This document shows, one piece after another, positions 15,382 to 23,438 of a stretch of DNA of 64,000 bases. The notes under the pieces are model-generated. The model searched no databases, was not told where the DNA came from, and saw only the letters and a program-made list of their open reading frames with translations. The stretch lies in NCBI GenBank assembly GCA_035697325.1, contig DASSDB010000002.1, positions 465,232 through 529,231 of the forward strand, in the 5' to 3' direction. Every line of letters starts with the position of its first letter. The stretch's first letter is position 1. This DNA comes from Candidatus Saccharimonadales bacterium (GTDB taxonomy: Bacteria; Patescibacteriota; Saccharimonadia; Saccharimonadales; Saccharimonadaceae). Position numbers and translations under genes: made by a program.

Positions 15382-15825
15382 ATGGCAAAGCGATATACCG
15401 AGGAACAGAACAGACAGTGGCAAGCAAGTCTTCCTAAAAAGAAAGTTGCCGTGAAGGTTATCCTTAAGTCAGACAAGGGTAATATTCTTCTTGTAAAGCC
15501 AGGCTATAAAGATACTTGGCAAATGCCTGGCGGGGGCGTTGAAGAGTTTGAAGATCCTAAAGTGGCGGCTATTCGCGAGACTGAGGAAGAAACAGGCATT
15601 AAGATTGAAACACGCGATCTGCGACTTCTAGATAGTATCTTTAAGGCAAAGGAGGATTATTTATTTCTTCTTTTTGAATATGCAAAACTACTTCCCGAGA
15701 ATGAGGATTATAGTGTAGAAGACGAAGAGATTGAGGAATATAGATTTATGCAACCATCGGACGTTACTAATTTCCTTCCTGGGTACTATACGGAAGCTTG
15801 GAATAGTTACATGAGTAGAGGCTAG
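15382..15825 (+). CDS. Nudix hydrolase
   Basis: A 147-residue Nudix protein: AVKVILKSDKGNILLVKPGY leads to MPGGGVEEFEDPKVAAIRE and TEEETGI, a full Nudix box about residues 49-71. The first residues are basic and helical (AKRYTEEQNRQW). Substrate cannot be told; MutT/8-oxo-dGTP type and nucleoside-diphosphate-linked substrates are both possible. It heads an operon with a P-loop kinase gene starting 5 bases later and the GrpB-like gene. Confidence 0.8.
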   Translation: MAKRYTEEQNRQWQASLPKKKVAVKVILKSDKGNILLVKPGYKDTWQMPGGGVEEFEDPKVAAIRETEEETGIKIETRDLRLLDSIFKAKEDYLFLLFEYAKLLPENEDYSVEDEEIEEYRFMQPSDVTNFLPGYYTEAWNSYMSRG

Positions 15826-15829
15826 CTCT

Positions 15830-16352
15830 ATGTCGCTCATTCTGATTACGGGCATATCTACATCAGGAAAGTCCTCTATTGCTGAAGAACTCGTCGAACG
15901 TGGGTTTGAGGCATACGATACAGAACATAACGGCATTAGTGCCTGGTTCAATAAAGAAACAGGTGAGAGAGCTGCTGAATTTGGACAAGTAGCTGATCGA
16001 AGCAAAAAATGGATGGATCAGCACGAATGGCGCATGTCAATGGACTGGGTAAGGCGAAAAGTTGAGGAGTCAACGAACAAACAAATCTTTCTTTGCGGTG
16101 GGTGTCAACGAGCCTGAAGTTCGAGAGTTATGCGATAAAGTTATCTGGCTAAAAACCGATGAGGCGACCATTCGTTCACGAGTCAATAACCCTCGTGATC
16201 ATACCTATGGTACGCAACCTCACGAATTAGAAAGCATTCTTGAAGGGAATAAGCGAAAAGAGATCGAGTATCAAGAATACGGTGCAATTATGGTAGATGT
16301 TAGGCGGCCTTTCGTGAAAGTTATTGACGAAATCCTCGTAAAGGCTATTTGA
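15830..16352 (+). pseudogene. P-loop nucleotide kinase-like gene with a frameshift
   Basis: The first frame gives SLILITGISTSGKSSIAEELV (Walker A) up to IFLCGG near 16100 and then fails; the +1-shifted frame continues VNEPEVRELCDKVIWLKTDE and ends at 16352 in IDEILVKAI. Removing one G from the GGTGGGTG at about 16098-16105 would join them into one protein of about 173 residues, like small shikimate/adenylate-kinase-type P-loop kinases. It may be a recent inactivation, a sequencing error or slippage at a G run. It is in an operon with Nudix and GrpB-like genes. Confidence 0.7.
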
Positions 16353-16353
16353 T

Positions 16354-16878
16354 ATGAGCATTGGACTAGAGCGAGGCACTGTCCGGTTACAAGCATATGA
16401 TCCTAACTGGGCAATTGAATTTGAACGGGAAAGGCAAAGGTTGCTAGATGTATTTGGAGATAGGCTGATTGCTATCGAGCATATTGGAAGTACTTCAGTT
16501 CCAGGTCTACCCGCAAAGCCGATCATTGATATGATCGCTGCCATTCGTTCGTTCGATGAATTAGAAAACTTTGTCGAACCACTCCAGGAACTTGGCTATG
16601 AATACTCGCCAGAGAGAATGTTTACTGACAGGAAGTTCTTTCCAAAAGGCCCTCACTCTAGTCGAACACATCATCTTAATTTCGTTTTAAACGATGATGC
16701 TAACCAGTGGGCGTCACCGTTGCTATTTCGAGATTACTTAAGAAATCATCAAGAGGCTAGAAATGAGTATGCTCGACTAAAGTTTTTGCTTGCTGGGAAA
16801 TATAGCAACGACAGAGAAATGTATACAAAATCAAAAAGTGATTTTATTCAACGAGCGTTAAGTGTAGCCAGGTTGTAG
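16354..16878 (+). CDS. GrpB/UPF0157 family protein
   Basis: The 174-residue protein matches the GrpB family: VRLQAYDPNWAIEFERER, then the nucleotidyltransferase-like IEHIGSTSVPGLPAKPIIDM (about residues 42-61) with the Gly-Ser and Asp residues, and a conserved THHLNFVL. The family has a nucleotidyltransferase fold of uncertain substrate; it often accompanies kinases and Nudix enzymes in stress or antibiotic-modification gene sets. It starts one base after the preceding stop. Confidence 0.85.
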   Translation: MSIGLERGTVRLQAYDPNWAIEFERERQRLLDVFGDRLIAIEHIGSTSVPGLPAKPIIDMIAAIRSFDELENFVEPLQELGYEYSPERMFTDRKFFPKGPHSSRTHHLNFVLNDDANQWASPLLFRDYLRNHQEARNEYARLKFLLAGKYSNDREMYTKSKSDFIQRALSVARL

Positions 16879-16882
16879 ACGG

Positions 16883-17317
16883 CTAATCACTAAAAATTAC
16901 ACCTACGAGTTTTCTTTTATCGTAAGATGTATGGAGCTCCTGATTTAGGAATTCCTCTTTTGTAAACCATTTCCACTCGGAAACATGCTTTGTTTTCCTT
17001 ATAGAAGCTTCGGGTATGAAAACTTTGAAGAAGAGATTCATTCGAGGTACGGCATTCACGACGTTACCAATATTGTAATATACGATTTCAAAATCAGATG
17101 ATACATCGCTCGCGGGTACGCCCAACTCTTCTTCTATTTCGCGTGTGACCGTTAGTTCAATCGACTCACCATGATCTATGCCACCACCTGGGAGTGCCCA
17201 CCAATCATCGTCAGCTTCTTTCACAAGCAATATCTTATTGCCATTAACAATGAGTACTCGTGCAGCTACACGATACAAACAATCATCTATTTCATTTAAG
17301 CGAGGGTCTATATTCAT
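16883..17317 (-). CDS. Nudix hydrolase
   Basis: A 144-residue Nudix protein with YRVAARVLIVNGNKILLV leading to WALPGGGIDHGESIELTVTR and EIEEELGVP, a complete Nudix box about residues 43-66. The short N-terminal extension and a late HVSEWKWFTKEE are common in MutT-like members. It is convergent with GrpB and appears leaderless: TAAGAT ends 6 bases before the ATG. Confidence 0.8.
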   Translation of the reverse strand: MNIDPRLNEIDDCLYRVAARVLIVNGNKILLVKEADDDWWALPGGGIDHGESIELTVTREIEEELGVPASDVSSDFEIVYYNIGNVVNAVPRMNLFFKVFIPEASIRKTKHVSEWKWFTKEEFLNQELHTSYDKRKLVGVIFSD

Positions 17318-17409
17318 TCCCTCATCTTAACAGGTTGCTCGATAAGCTAAAACTTTACTCTAAATGCTAAAATCATAAAGGATATAACTTTAAGCAAGGA
17401 GTGGATAAA

Positions 17410-17790
17410 ATGGCTAAATATGTTGATGGATTCGTTTTGGTAGTGCCAAAGGGTAAGGAAACTGATTATGAAGAAATGGCTAAAATGGGGCGAGATTCCT
17501 GGATGAAGCATGGCGCGCTTCAGTACTTTGAATGTAGGGGCGACGACCTTAAGCAACAGGAAATGGGTGACCAAAAATCTCGAGCTTTTCAGGAGATGGC
17601 TGGCGCTGGCGGCGATGACAATGTATGGTTCTCTTTTATCGTCTTTAATTCCAAAGAACATCGTGATGAAGTAAACAAAAAAGTAATGGAAGAGATGGAC
17701 GAGAGTTATAGTGATCAGGTTAATTTCGAAATGCCTAACGACATGACGAAGATGGCGTATGGTGGATTTGAAGTAGCGGTTGAAGGGTAG
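17410..17790 (+). CDS. DUF1428 family protein
   Basis: The 126-residue product begins YVDGFVLVVPKGKETDYEEMA and later has WFSFIVFNSKEHRDEVNKKV and ends near MAYGGFEVAVEG, the recognised layout of DUF1428 (a dimeric ferredoxin-like barrel related to stress-response domains). The function is unknown. Start at 17410 follows AAGGAGTGGATAAA; an in-frame GTG three codons earlier is less likely. Confidence 0.85.
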   Translation: MAKYVDGFVLVVPKGKETDYEEMAKMGRDSWMKHGALQYFECRGDDLKQQEMGDQKSRAFQEMAGAGGDDNVWFSFIVFNSKEHRDEVNKKVMEEMDESYSDQVNFEMPNDMTKMAYGGFEVAVEG

Positions 17791-17856
17791 CCATACACAA
17801 CAAATCTTCGTACGGCTGGAATAAGCCTGAGGAAGTGCCCCCTAATTGACAGCAAT

Positions 17857-17890
17857 AAAGTCGCCACAGAACGATGGCGACTTTGTTTTT
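17857..17890 (+). terminator. intrinsic terminator after DUF1428 gene
   Basis: AAAGTCGCCA/TGGCGACTTT arms with an 8-base loop followed by GTTTTT. Confidence 0.8.
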
Positions 17891-17906
17891 GACATATTGG
17901 TGGTGC

Positions 17907-17964
17907 ACCGGTGGGTTATGGTAACAAACCACAACCCACCGGTATTTCCCAGGAATTTCCTGGG
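17907..17964 (-). terminator. two adjacent GC-rich hairpins of a degraded unit
   Basis: An 11-bp perfect stem (ACCGGTGGGTT / AACCCACCGGT) and next to it the palindrome CCCAGGAATTTCCTGGG. They resemble the terminators of the other GC-rich units and lie downstream of the broken gene at 18004. Confidence 0.65.
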
Positions 17965-18003
17965 AGTTCTAATCCTTGTCTCGGCCAAAACGATCTTCGT
18001 ATG

Positions 18004-18143
18004 CTACCGCGCTTCCACGTCGGGGATGATGACCTCCGGCTTGAAGATGACCTTGTAGTGGTCGACACTCACGTTCGCGGCGTCGAGCTGCTCGACGAAG
18101 TACGTCGTGTTGTCCGACAGACCGACGAAGTGCTTCTTGTCAA
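18004..18143 (-). pseudogene. 3' remnant of a GC-rich unit
   Basis: Minus-strand codons here read KKHFVGLSDNTTYFVEQLD through PEVIIPDVEAR to a TAG at 18004, about 45 GC-rich codons with no start. The 5' part is missing where the AT-rich promoter of the gene at 18188 begins. It shows that GC-rich units can be lost as well as gained. No family recognised. Confidence 0.55.
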
Positions 18144-18174
18144 TACAAAGAAAAGTCACTTATATCTATTCCCG

Positions 18175-18180
18175 TATAAT
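18175..18180 (+). promoter_or_regulatory. -10 box of leaderless HhH gene
   Basis: TATAAT ends 7 bases before ATG 18188. It fixes the start at 18188 rather than at an in-frame upstream ATG at 18107 that lies in the GC-rich remnant. Confidence 0.65.
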
Positions 18181-18187
18181 AAATAAT

Positions 18188-18637
18188 ATGCCTCGTAAAG
18201 TTAAAAAGACTCATTCAGCAGCCGAATTCAACCTCGATGTACTGTCGGGTGAATTGGATATGTTTCGTTGGTTCTTGCTCTGTTATCTATTTGGAAAACC
18301 GATTCAATCTGGTGTGGCGGTGACGACGTGGAAATTGTTTATAGAAAGAAGGCTCGACACTCCTTGGGCAATTGCCGATGCTTCGGATCGTACACTTGTA
18401 AAAACCTTACACGAAGGCGGATACACGCGGTATCAGCATGTTACTGCTGCTGGATTGCATGCATGCACGGAGCAATTAATTCGTGAATATGAAGGATCTC
18501 TCTATCTTATGCTTGAGAGCAGCTTTAATGAGGATGAGTTTTCTAAGCGCCTCCAAAAACTATATGGCGTCGGTCCTAAAGTAGCGGAGATTTTTACACG
18601 CGAGACAGAAGAAGTATTTGCTAGAAGAGTAGAGTAG
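18188..18637 (+). CDS. helix-hairpin-helix (HhH-GPD-like) protein
   Basis: A 149-residue, helical protein with a late LYGVGPKVAEIFTRE hairpin (about residues 124-138), the type of HhH element seen in endonuclease III and related base-excision glycosylases. The rest (EFNLDVLSGELDMFRWFLLCYLFGKPI) is compatible with the helical HhH-GPD domain, though no iron-sulphur cysteines or the catalytic Lys/Asp pair can be assigned with confidence. A role in DNA repair is inference. Confidence 0.55.
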   Translation: MPRKVKKTHSAAEFNLDVLSGELDMFRWFLLCYLFGKPIQSGVAVTTWKLFIERRLDTPWAIADASDRTLVKTLHEGGYTRYQHVTAAGLHACTEQLIREYEGSLYLMLESSFNEDEFSKRLQKLYGVGPKVAEIFTRETEEVFARRVE

Positions 18638-19123
18638 CTACGACTTCCGATCCTCTTTGTGTAACTTCATCATCTGCTGATACTCAGGGTCGTTTTTGGC
18701 TGTTTCGTATCGTTTATAAAATATACGTGCCGATTCGGCCTTTACGGGATCTTCCTCGCTGCGTGGAAGTTCTTTACGGCCGTGAGCACCACTTTGTCCT
18801 TTTTTATCTAAAGGTACCGGTCCTTCATATTTTTTGCCGCCTTTATGGTTCGCGTACCGGCGCGATCTGGTAAATCCCATTTGGAGAAATTTTCGAGCCA
18901 TATCCATTCCTACAAAATCATGTTGTTTTTTGTATTCATAAAACATCGCAAGTAGTTTATCTGCCGATTTTTCTGCTTTGTCTGGCGTTGCAAACCGCCA
19001 ATGAGGAAGGAGTTCACTTTTGTACGGTTCTGCGAGCAAGACTCCTTGCTCACCGCGGCCAATTTCGTATGCTTCGGGGTGTTCTCGAAAGTTGATGCTC
19101 CAATCCATTGTTGTGTAGGCCAT
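18638..19123 (-). CDS. DUF4385 family protein
   Basis: The 161-residue protein carries the family's conserved LLPHWRFATPDKAEKSADKL, FVGMDMARKFLQMGFTRSRRYANHKGG and a polar C-terminal tail. The function of DUF4385 is unknown. The ATG lies 6 bases after TATAAT (leaderless). It is convergent with, and directly abuts, the HhH gene. Confidence 0.85.
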   Translation of the reverse strand: MAYTTMDWSINFREHPEAYEIGRGEQGVLLAEPYKSELLPHWRFATPDKAEKSADKLLAMFYEYKKQHDFVGMDMARKFLQMGFTRSRRYANHKGGKKYEGPVPLDKKGQSGAHGRKELPRSEEDPVKAESARIFYKRYETAKNDPEYQQMMKLHKEDRKS

Positions 19124-19143
19124 AAGCCTATTATATAACGCGC

Positions 19144-19593
19144 TTAAGCCTTTGCTTGCTCGCCAAGCCGTTCGAGCAGTTGGCGGGATCCTTCATCGGC
19201 GTGAAATTGATTAACGTGCTTGTCTTTTTCTTCCTGTGATACAAAACGCATCTTTAAAGAAAGTTTTGTTTTGCCGGCATTTTCTTGGATGTCGACGACA
19301 GATTGGAACGGTGCGAGGTCGAACTGCTCCGAACCTTCATTCGTGTAAATTAGTTGACTTAAGGGGTGGATTTCATCGAAAGTGTAAATGTTCGGATAAT
19401 CTACACCGTCGGGGCCATGCATAGTAATGCGCATCTTACCCCCAGCCTGTACGTTTAATTCGTCTACAGTGCTAGTAAATCCAGCAGGTCCCCACCATTT
19501 AGCGACCTTTTCAGGGTTATTCCATGCATCCCAAATTTCTTGCGGGGAAGCATCGGTCACTACTTCGGCGGTAAGTGTATAGATATCATTCAT
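19144..19593 (-). CDS. SRPBCC/AHSA1 family protein
   Basis: A 149-residue START-like protein of the AHSA1 (activator of Hsp90 ATPase homologue) type: EVVTDASPQEIWDAWNNPEKVAKWWGP at the start, GGKMRITMHGPDG in the middle, and a long C-terminal helix (LLERLGEQAKA). Bacterial members bind hydrophobic ligands or act with ArsR regulators; function not defined. AGGAGC lies upstream of the ATG. Its promoter contains the same TATAGT plus TTAAC/GGTTAA motif found before the ArsR-SRPBCC fusion at 58251 and the DUF1579 gene. Confidence 0.85.
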   Translation of the reverse strand: MNDIYTLTAEVVTDASPQEIWDAWNNPEKVAKWWGPAGFTSTVDELNVQAGGKMRITMHGPDGVDYPNIYTFDEIHPLSQLIYTNEGSEQFDLAPFQSVVDIQENAGKTKLSLKMRFVSQEEKDKHVNQFHADEGSRQLLERLGEQAKA

Positions 19594-19609
19594 TATTTTT
19601 TGCTCCTTA

Positions 19610-19631
19610 TTTAACCTTTTAGTTAACTATA
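19610..19631 (-). promoter_or_regulatory. shared -10/operator motif (copy A)
   Basis: On the minus strand the 22 bases read TATAGT followed by TAACTAAAAGGTTAAA. Two closely matching copies precede the genes at 58251 and 59062. The TTAAC/GGTTAA dyad directly after the -10 box is placed to block initiation, as expected for an ArsR-type repressor. Confidence 0.6.
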
Positions 19632-19683
19632 GCGTGAAATACCTCGGCAAATCAAGAGCTGTTTTATATTTTAATAAAATACC

Positions 19684-19712
19684 TTGACTGTCATAGTAAT
19701 ATGATATATGAT
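19684..19712 (+). promoter_or_regulatory. PadR gene promoter (leaderless)
   Basis: TTGACT (19684-19689), 17-base spacer, TATGAT (19707-19712), then 6 bases to ATG 19719. The clearest example of the leaderless layout. Confidence 0.75.
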
Positions 19713-19718
19713 GTAATT

Positions 19719-20048
19719 ATGATAAATAATAAATTATCATCAGATCTGCTTCGTGGACATACGGATACGATTATCTTGAAGCTCCTTTTGAGCAGTGATA
19801 AGTATGGGTATGAAATAACGAAACTCGTACAAGAACATTCGAAAGGGCTTTATGAGCTAAAAGAAGCCACAATGTACTCAAGCCTTAAACGCCTCGAGAA
19901 TAATGGTCACATCGTCTCCTATTGGGGTGATGAAAGTCAGGGTGGTAGGCGAAAGTATTACCGTATGACAGCAAGCGGTCGCGATGTATACCAAGACAAT
20001 AAACGGAACTGGATTTTTTCGAAGGAAGTTCTAGAAAAATTATTATAA
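19719..20048 (+). CDS. PadR-family transcriptional regulator
   Basis: The 109-residue protein has the PadR winged helix: ILKLLLSSDKYGYEITKLV, then LKEATMYSSLKRLENNGHIVSYW and GRRKYYRMTASGRD (wing). It should bind its own promoter and repress the operon with the pentapeptide-repeat gene, 9 bases downstream; this pairing of PadR with a gene carrying a permease-prefix-like N-terminus is common. The start at 19719 is set by the -10 spacing. Confidence 0.85.
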   Translation: MINNKLSSDLLRGHTDTIILKLLLSSDKYGYEITKLVQEHSKGLYELKEATMYSSLKRLENNGHIVSYWGDESQGGRRKYYRMTASGRDVYQDNKRNWIFSKEVLEKLL

Positions 20049-20057
20049 GGAGAAAGT

Positions 20058-20888
20058 ATGGAAAACAAACTCAAAACATTTTTAGATGAAACGTTCAAGC
20101 CATATGGCAGCTTTCCGGCACGCGCTGAAGTTGAACAAGAACTCCTCGCAAATCTAACTGAAAAGTTTAATGATTTGAAGCACCAAGGGAAAAGCGATGA
20201 TGAGGCGTATCGATTAACGATCGACTCATTTGGTGACGTTTCAGAAATAATGGCGGAAGTTCGACGTGCTCCGCAGAGTATAGAAGAGGACGAGCGTTCC
20301 GTATCTAAAACGCTTAAAAAGGCTTTTAAGCTAGCAAGACAGAGCCATTCGAAGTTTTCTTCGACCGAACTGAAGCAGTCTGATCTTAGCGGTACACAGC
20401 TTGCCGAGGCGGATTTTAGTTTTAGCTCTCTTTCTGGGTCGAATTTTCAAATGGCAGAGCTGACCGGAGCTAAGTTTAGGGGTGCTGATCTTCGCGGCGC
20501 TTCATTCGAGAAGGCAAACCTAACAGATGCCATATTTGTAGGCAGTGATGTACAGGACGTTCATTTTGACGATGCAAACTTAACGCACGTGCAGTTTAAA
20601 GCAACCGCGATGAAAAATGCGTCATTTAAAAATGCCACATTAGACGGCACGCGCTTTAGCCATTCCGATCTAAGGGACGTATCGTTTGAAAACTTTACTC
20701 TCAATAGAACGCAATTTGAGGGTACATCACTTAAAAATACATCTTTTAAGAAAGCCATTCTTAATGACGTCTCGTTCCATCATTCTGATGTGAAGCATAC
20801 TGTCTTTGACGGAGCAACGATGGATAAGGTTACGTACGCGTTACTAAAGGGCGCTAAGGCCAAGCTCGATAACGTGATTATAAAATAA
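20058..20888 (+). CDS. pentapeptide-repeat protein with PadR-associated N-terminal domain
   Basis: The 276-residue product has two parts. Residues 1-75 form a helical domain (VEQELLANLTEKFNDL, SDDEAYRLTIDSFGDVSEI) like the DUF1700/permease-prefix domain that normally precedes membrane helices. Residues about 110-265 are pentapeptide repeats of the A(D/N)LxX form (FSFSSLSGSNFQMAEL, ADLRGASFEKANL, continuing as NATLDGTRF), expected to fold as a right-handed beta helix. No membrane helix is present. Some pentapeptide proteins mimic DNA and protect gyrase; whether this one does is unknown. AAGGAGAAAGT precedes the ATG. Confidence 0.8.
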   Translation: MENKLKTFLDETFKPYGSFPARAEVEQELLANLTEKFNDLKHQGKSDDEAYRLTIDSFGDVSEIMAEVRRAPQSIEEDERSVSKTLKKAFKLARQSHSKFSSTELKQSDLSGTQLAEADFSFSSLSGSNFQMAELTGAKFRGADLRGASFEKANLTDAIFVGSDVQDVHFDDANLTHVQFKATAMKNASFKNATLDGTRFSHSDLRDVSFENFTLNRTQFEGTSLKNTSFKKAILNDVSFHHSDVKHTVFDGATMDKVTYALLKGAKAKLDNVIIK

Positions 20889-21034
20889 GAAGGTGCTCTA
20901 GGTGAGCTTTATGGCTAAGCCTTTGTGATGGTTATTAAGTAATCACATACTAAGCGTATTCTCACGTTGGACCAACTATCATAATTATTATATTATGATA
21001 GTTGCCAGTTGTTTCAGCCAAGACAAGGAGAGCC

Positions 21035-21427
21035 ATGAACGTCAACAGTGGGATGCTTCCTGTGGGCCCGATTTTGTGGAAGCACATCGGACCCTACAAG
21101 CGGGTGCTGAACATCGTGGAGAATCCCAGCGTCGGCTTGCTTGCGGCACCGCCGGAAGTGTGCGAACTGATCGATCTCGCGCTGGAGAAGATGCTCCAGG
21201 TGACGCTGGATCGCGGAAGTGAGCGGGTGCGGGTATATTGCACGACCTCCGGCCGCAATTTGGTGCTGGGGGTTGCCGACGAAGGCCCGTGGTACGAAGA
21301 TGACGACCAGCTTGCGTTCGCAGAAGTCATCGACAGAGTTCAGAAGCTATCCGGCGACTTCAACCTCGGAAAACTCGAGAGCGAGGCGGAGACAGCGGTC
21401 GAACTCAGGGTGCCTCTCTCCAACTAA
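21035..21427 (+). CDS. GHKL (HATPase_c)-like small protein (GC-rich unit)
   Basis: The 130-residue product resembles a stand-alone histidine-kinase-type ATPase domain: ELIDLALEKMLQVTLDRGSERVRVYC for the N-box helix and strand, LVLGVADEGPW for the DxGxG box (with Gly-Pro-Trp, so degenerate), and a closing ETAVELRVPL strand. It could be a small anti-sigma-type or GHKL relative that has lost catalysis; similarity is by eye. The start follows AAGGAGAGCC. The leader is about 40 bases from a TATATTATGAT region. GC-rich, single gene with own terminator. Confidence 0.45.
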   Translation: MNVNSGMLPVGPILWKHIGPYKRVLNIVENPSVGLLAAPPEVCELIDLALEKMLQVTLDRGSERVRVYCTTSGRNLVLGVADEGPWYEDDDQLAFAEVIDRVQKLSGDFNLGKLESEAETAVELRVPLSN

Positions 21428-21482
21428 CCCCGCCAGGGTCGAGAAGCGTACATAAAGTACCTCACTCGTAACCGGGCGGGGT
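21427..21482 (+). terminator. terminator of GHKL-like GC-rich unit
   Basis: ACCCCGCC (21427-21434) pairs with GGCGGGGT (21475-21482) around a 40-base loop that has a small GTAC/GTAC stem; followed by GCTTTATT. Confidence 0.6.
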
Positions 21483-21572
21483 GCTTTATTATAAGATGCT
21501 TGCGCTTGAAGTACTTGGGTGCTTAAATAACGGCATAGACGTGTAATTATTGAAACAAAAGGAGTCCGTCTG

Positions 21573-22211
21573 ATGGCAAAAACAAAATCATATCCCGTTA
21601 GTCTAGAAATAGAGCATCAGGAAAAGCTCGACCGATTTACATCGTTCTTTCGACTCTTATGGGTTCTTCCTATTCTGGTCGTACTCACGCTTCTTCTTGG
21701 TCCGAGTGATGGCGGCAGCATGAACGAAGCTGGAAAAGAAATGGGCAAGAACGGCGGAGGTATCATTGTGGGATTATTTGCCGCGACCGCACTTATGATT
21801 TTATTTCGGCAACGCTATCCCCGATGGTGGTTTGACTTTGCACTAGAGTTAAATCGTTTTTCAACACGCATAAGCGCTTATATTTTTTTACTTACCGATA
21901 AGTATCCTTCAACGGTTGAAAATCAGTCCGTTCGTTTGGAAATTGAATACCCCGAGGTAAAGCAAGACCTTAATAGATGGCTGCCACTTGTGAAATGGTT
22001 GCTGGCATTGCCACATTACATCGTGCTTGCTGTGCTTATGGTGGGTGTGTTGGTAGTGACGATCATCGCGTGGTTTGCGATTCTTTTTACAGGCAAGTAC
22101 CCGAAGGGAATGTTTAATTTCGTTGTCGGATTCATGCGCTGGAATATGCGCGTGTACGCGTATGCGTTCCTGCTTTCAACCGATCAATATCCTCCATTCA
22201 GCTTTAAGTAA
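21573..22211 (+). CDS. DUF4389 membrane protein
   Basis: The 212-residue protein has three to four membrane segments (LLWVLPILVVLTLLLG about 28-44; GIIVGLFAATALMILF about 65-80; ALPHYIVLAVLMVGVLVVTIIAWFAILF about 150-178) and the repeated pattern RYPRWWFDF...R and GKYPKGMFNFVVGFMRWNMRVYAYAFLL, the signature of DUF4389. The function is unknown. AAAAGGAG lies upstream of the ATG. A single gene between two GC-rich units. Confidence 0.8.
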   Translation: MAKTKSYPVSLEIEHQEKLDRFTSFFRLLWVLPILVVLTLLLGPSDGGSMNEAGKEMGKNGGGIIVGLFAATALMILFRQRYPRWWFDFALELNRFSTRISAYIFLLTDKYPSTVENQSVRLEIEYPEVKQDLNRWLPLVKWLLALPHYIVLAVLMVGVLVVTIIAWFAILFTGKYPKGMFNFVVGFMRWNMRVYAYAFLLSTDQYPPFSFK

Positions 22212-22262
22212 GCTTTGCAATAAACTTTGATTATTTTCAAGGCTAAGATACACTGAAGAGGA

Positions 22263-22278
22263 TCCGACGACCGTCGGA
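22263..22278 (+). other. leader hairpin of desaturase unit
   Basis: TCCGAC and GTCGGA pair around GACC shortly after a TACACT -10-like box; the hairpin would be near the 5' end of the desaturase mRNA. Confidence 0.4.
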
Positions 22279-22314
22279 AGTACCGAGCTCGAACGAAAGA
22301 GTGAGGACGACAAA

Positions 22315-23286
22315 ATGACAACGACTTCTGAAGTCACTCACGACGAAGATGAGGTTCCCCGGGGCAAACCACTCCTGGAAGCGCCGCCTTCGTTCTGGAT
22401 GCGGGTTCTGGTTGTAGTTTTCGTGGTGGTGCCCTTCTTGGCACTCGCTGCCGCGTTGCCGCTGGCGTGGGTGGCCGGATGGGGCCCTGATCTGCTGATA
22501 GTTGCCATGATCGTGGTGATGTATACCATCACCTGCGCGGGAATTGGCGTGGGATTCCACCGCTACTTCACGCACGGGTCTTTCAAGGCCAACCGTGGTT
22601 TGCGCATTGCGCTTGCTGTGGCTGGCTCACTGGCTGGCGAGGGTGAGTTGATCCAGTGGGTTGCCGATCATCGGCGGCATCATAAGTTTTCCGACATGGA
22701 GAACGATCCCCATTCTCCGTGGCGATTCGGCGGGGGTCCCTGGGGGCTGACGAAGGGGTTGTGGCACGCTCACTGGGGTTGGCTGTTCACACGCGAGCTG
22801 TCCAATCGTGAGCGCTTTGCCCCCGATCTCCTGAAGGACAAAGATATCGCGCGCATCGACAAGTTGTTCCCGTGGTTCGTTACGGCCTCCCTTGGGCTGC
22901 CGGCGCTCGTTGCGGGGCTAGTGACGTGGTCGTGGCAGGAGGCCTTGTTGGCGCTTTTTTGGGCTGGCATTGTGCGGTTCGCTGTGCTCCACCACGTGAC
23001 GTGGAGTATCAACTCCATCTGTCACGTGTTCGGTGAGCGGCCGTTCAAGTCCCAGAAGGGCGACAAGGCGGCCAACGTCTGGTGGCTGGCTATCGCTTCT
23101 TTTGGGGAGTCGTGGCACAACTTGCATCATGCCGATCCCACTTGTGCCCGCCACGGGGTCGACAAGGGTCAGATCGACATCAACGCCTGGTTCATCCGTC
23201 TGTTCGAGAAGTTTGGCTGGGCGACGAGGGTCAAGTGGCCGAAGCCGGAGCGATTGGCCCAGAGGCGCCTGTCGCAGACGGTGTAA
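22315..23286 (+). CDS. acyl-CoA/fatty acid desaturase (GC-rich unit)
   Basis: The 323-residue membrane enzyme has the three histidine boxes of stearoyl-CoA 9-desaturases: HRYFTH (about residue 82), HRRHH (about 119) and HNLHH (about 260), plus hydrophobic pairs at about 38-75 and 180-215. It should insert a double bond into acyl chains using a di-iron centre, oxygen and electrons from a donor not seen here. Saccharibacteria rarely make fatty acids, so it may act on host-derived lipids (inference). GC-rich, alone, with its own SD leader and 12-bp terminator; this suggests transfer, perhaps from Actinobacteria. Confidence 0.88.
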   Translation: MTTTSEVTHDEDEVPRGKPLLEAPPSFWMRVLVVVFVVVPFLALAAALPLAWVAGWGPDLLIVAMIVVMYTITCAGIGVGFHRYFTHGSFKANRGLRIALAVAGSLAGEGELIQWVADHRRHHKFSDMENDPHSPWRFGGGPWGLTKGLWHAHWGWLFTRELSNRERFAPDLLKDKDIARIDKLFPWFVTASLGLPALVAGLVTWSWQEALLALFWAGIVRFAVLHHVTWSINSICHVFGERPFKSQKGDKAANVWWLAIASFGESWHNLHHADPTCARHGVDKGQIDINAWFIRLFEKFGWATRVKWPKPERLAQRRLSQTV

Positions 23287-23311
23287 GAATTCGGGTGTCG
23301 TTATCCAAAAA

Positions 23312-23344
23312 GGCGTGCGAGAGGTGGTATCACTCTCGCACGCC
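23312..23344 (+). terminator. desaturase terminator
   Basis: GGCGTGCGAGAG and CTCTCGCACGCC, a perfect 12-bp stem with a 9-base loop. Confidence 0.8.
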
Positions 23345-23396
23345 CATAAAAACTATTATTTCTTCTTCTTGAAAGTATTCCAGACCTTTTGGAAAA

Positions 23397-23426
23397 GCAG
23401 GATGGCGGTTTGAACCACCATCCTGC
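23397..23426 (-). terminator. terminator of serpin-like unit
   Basis: GCAGGATGG/CCATCCTGC with an inner GGTT/AACC, one mismatch, immediately 3' of the minus-strand gene ending at 23439. The far arm ends in AAAAGC. Confidence 0.75.
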
Positions 23427-23438
23427 CTCCTTGTAGTG

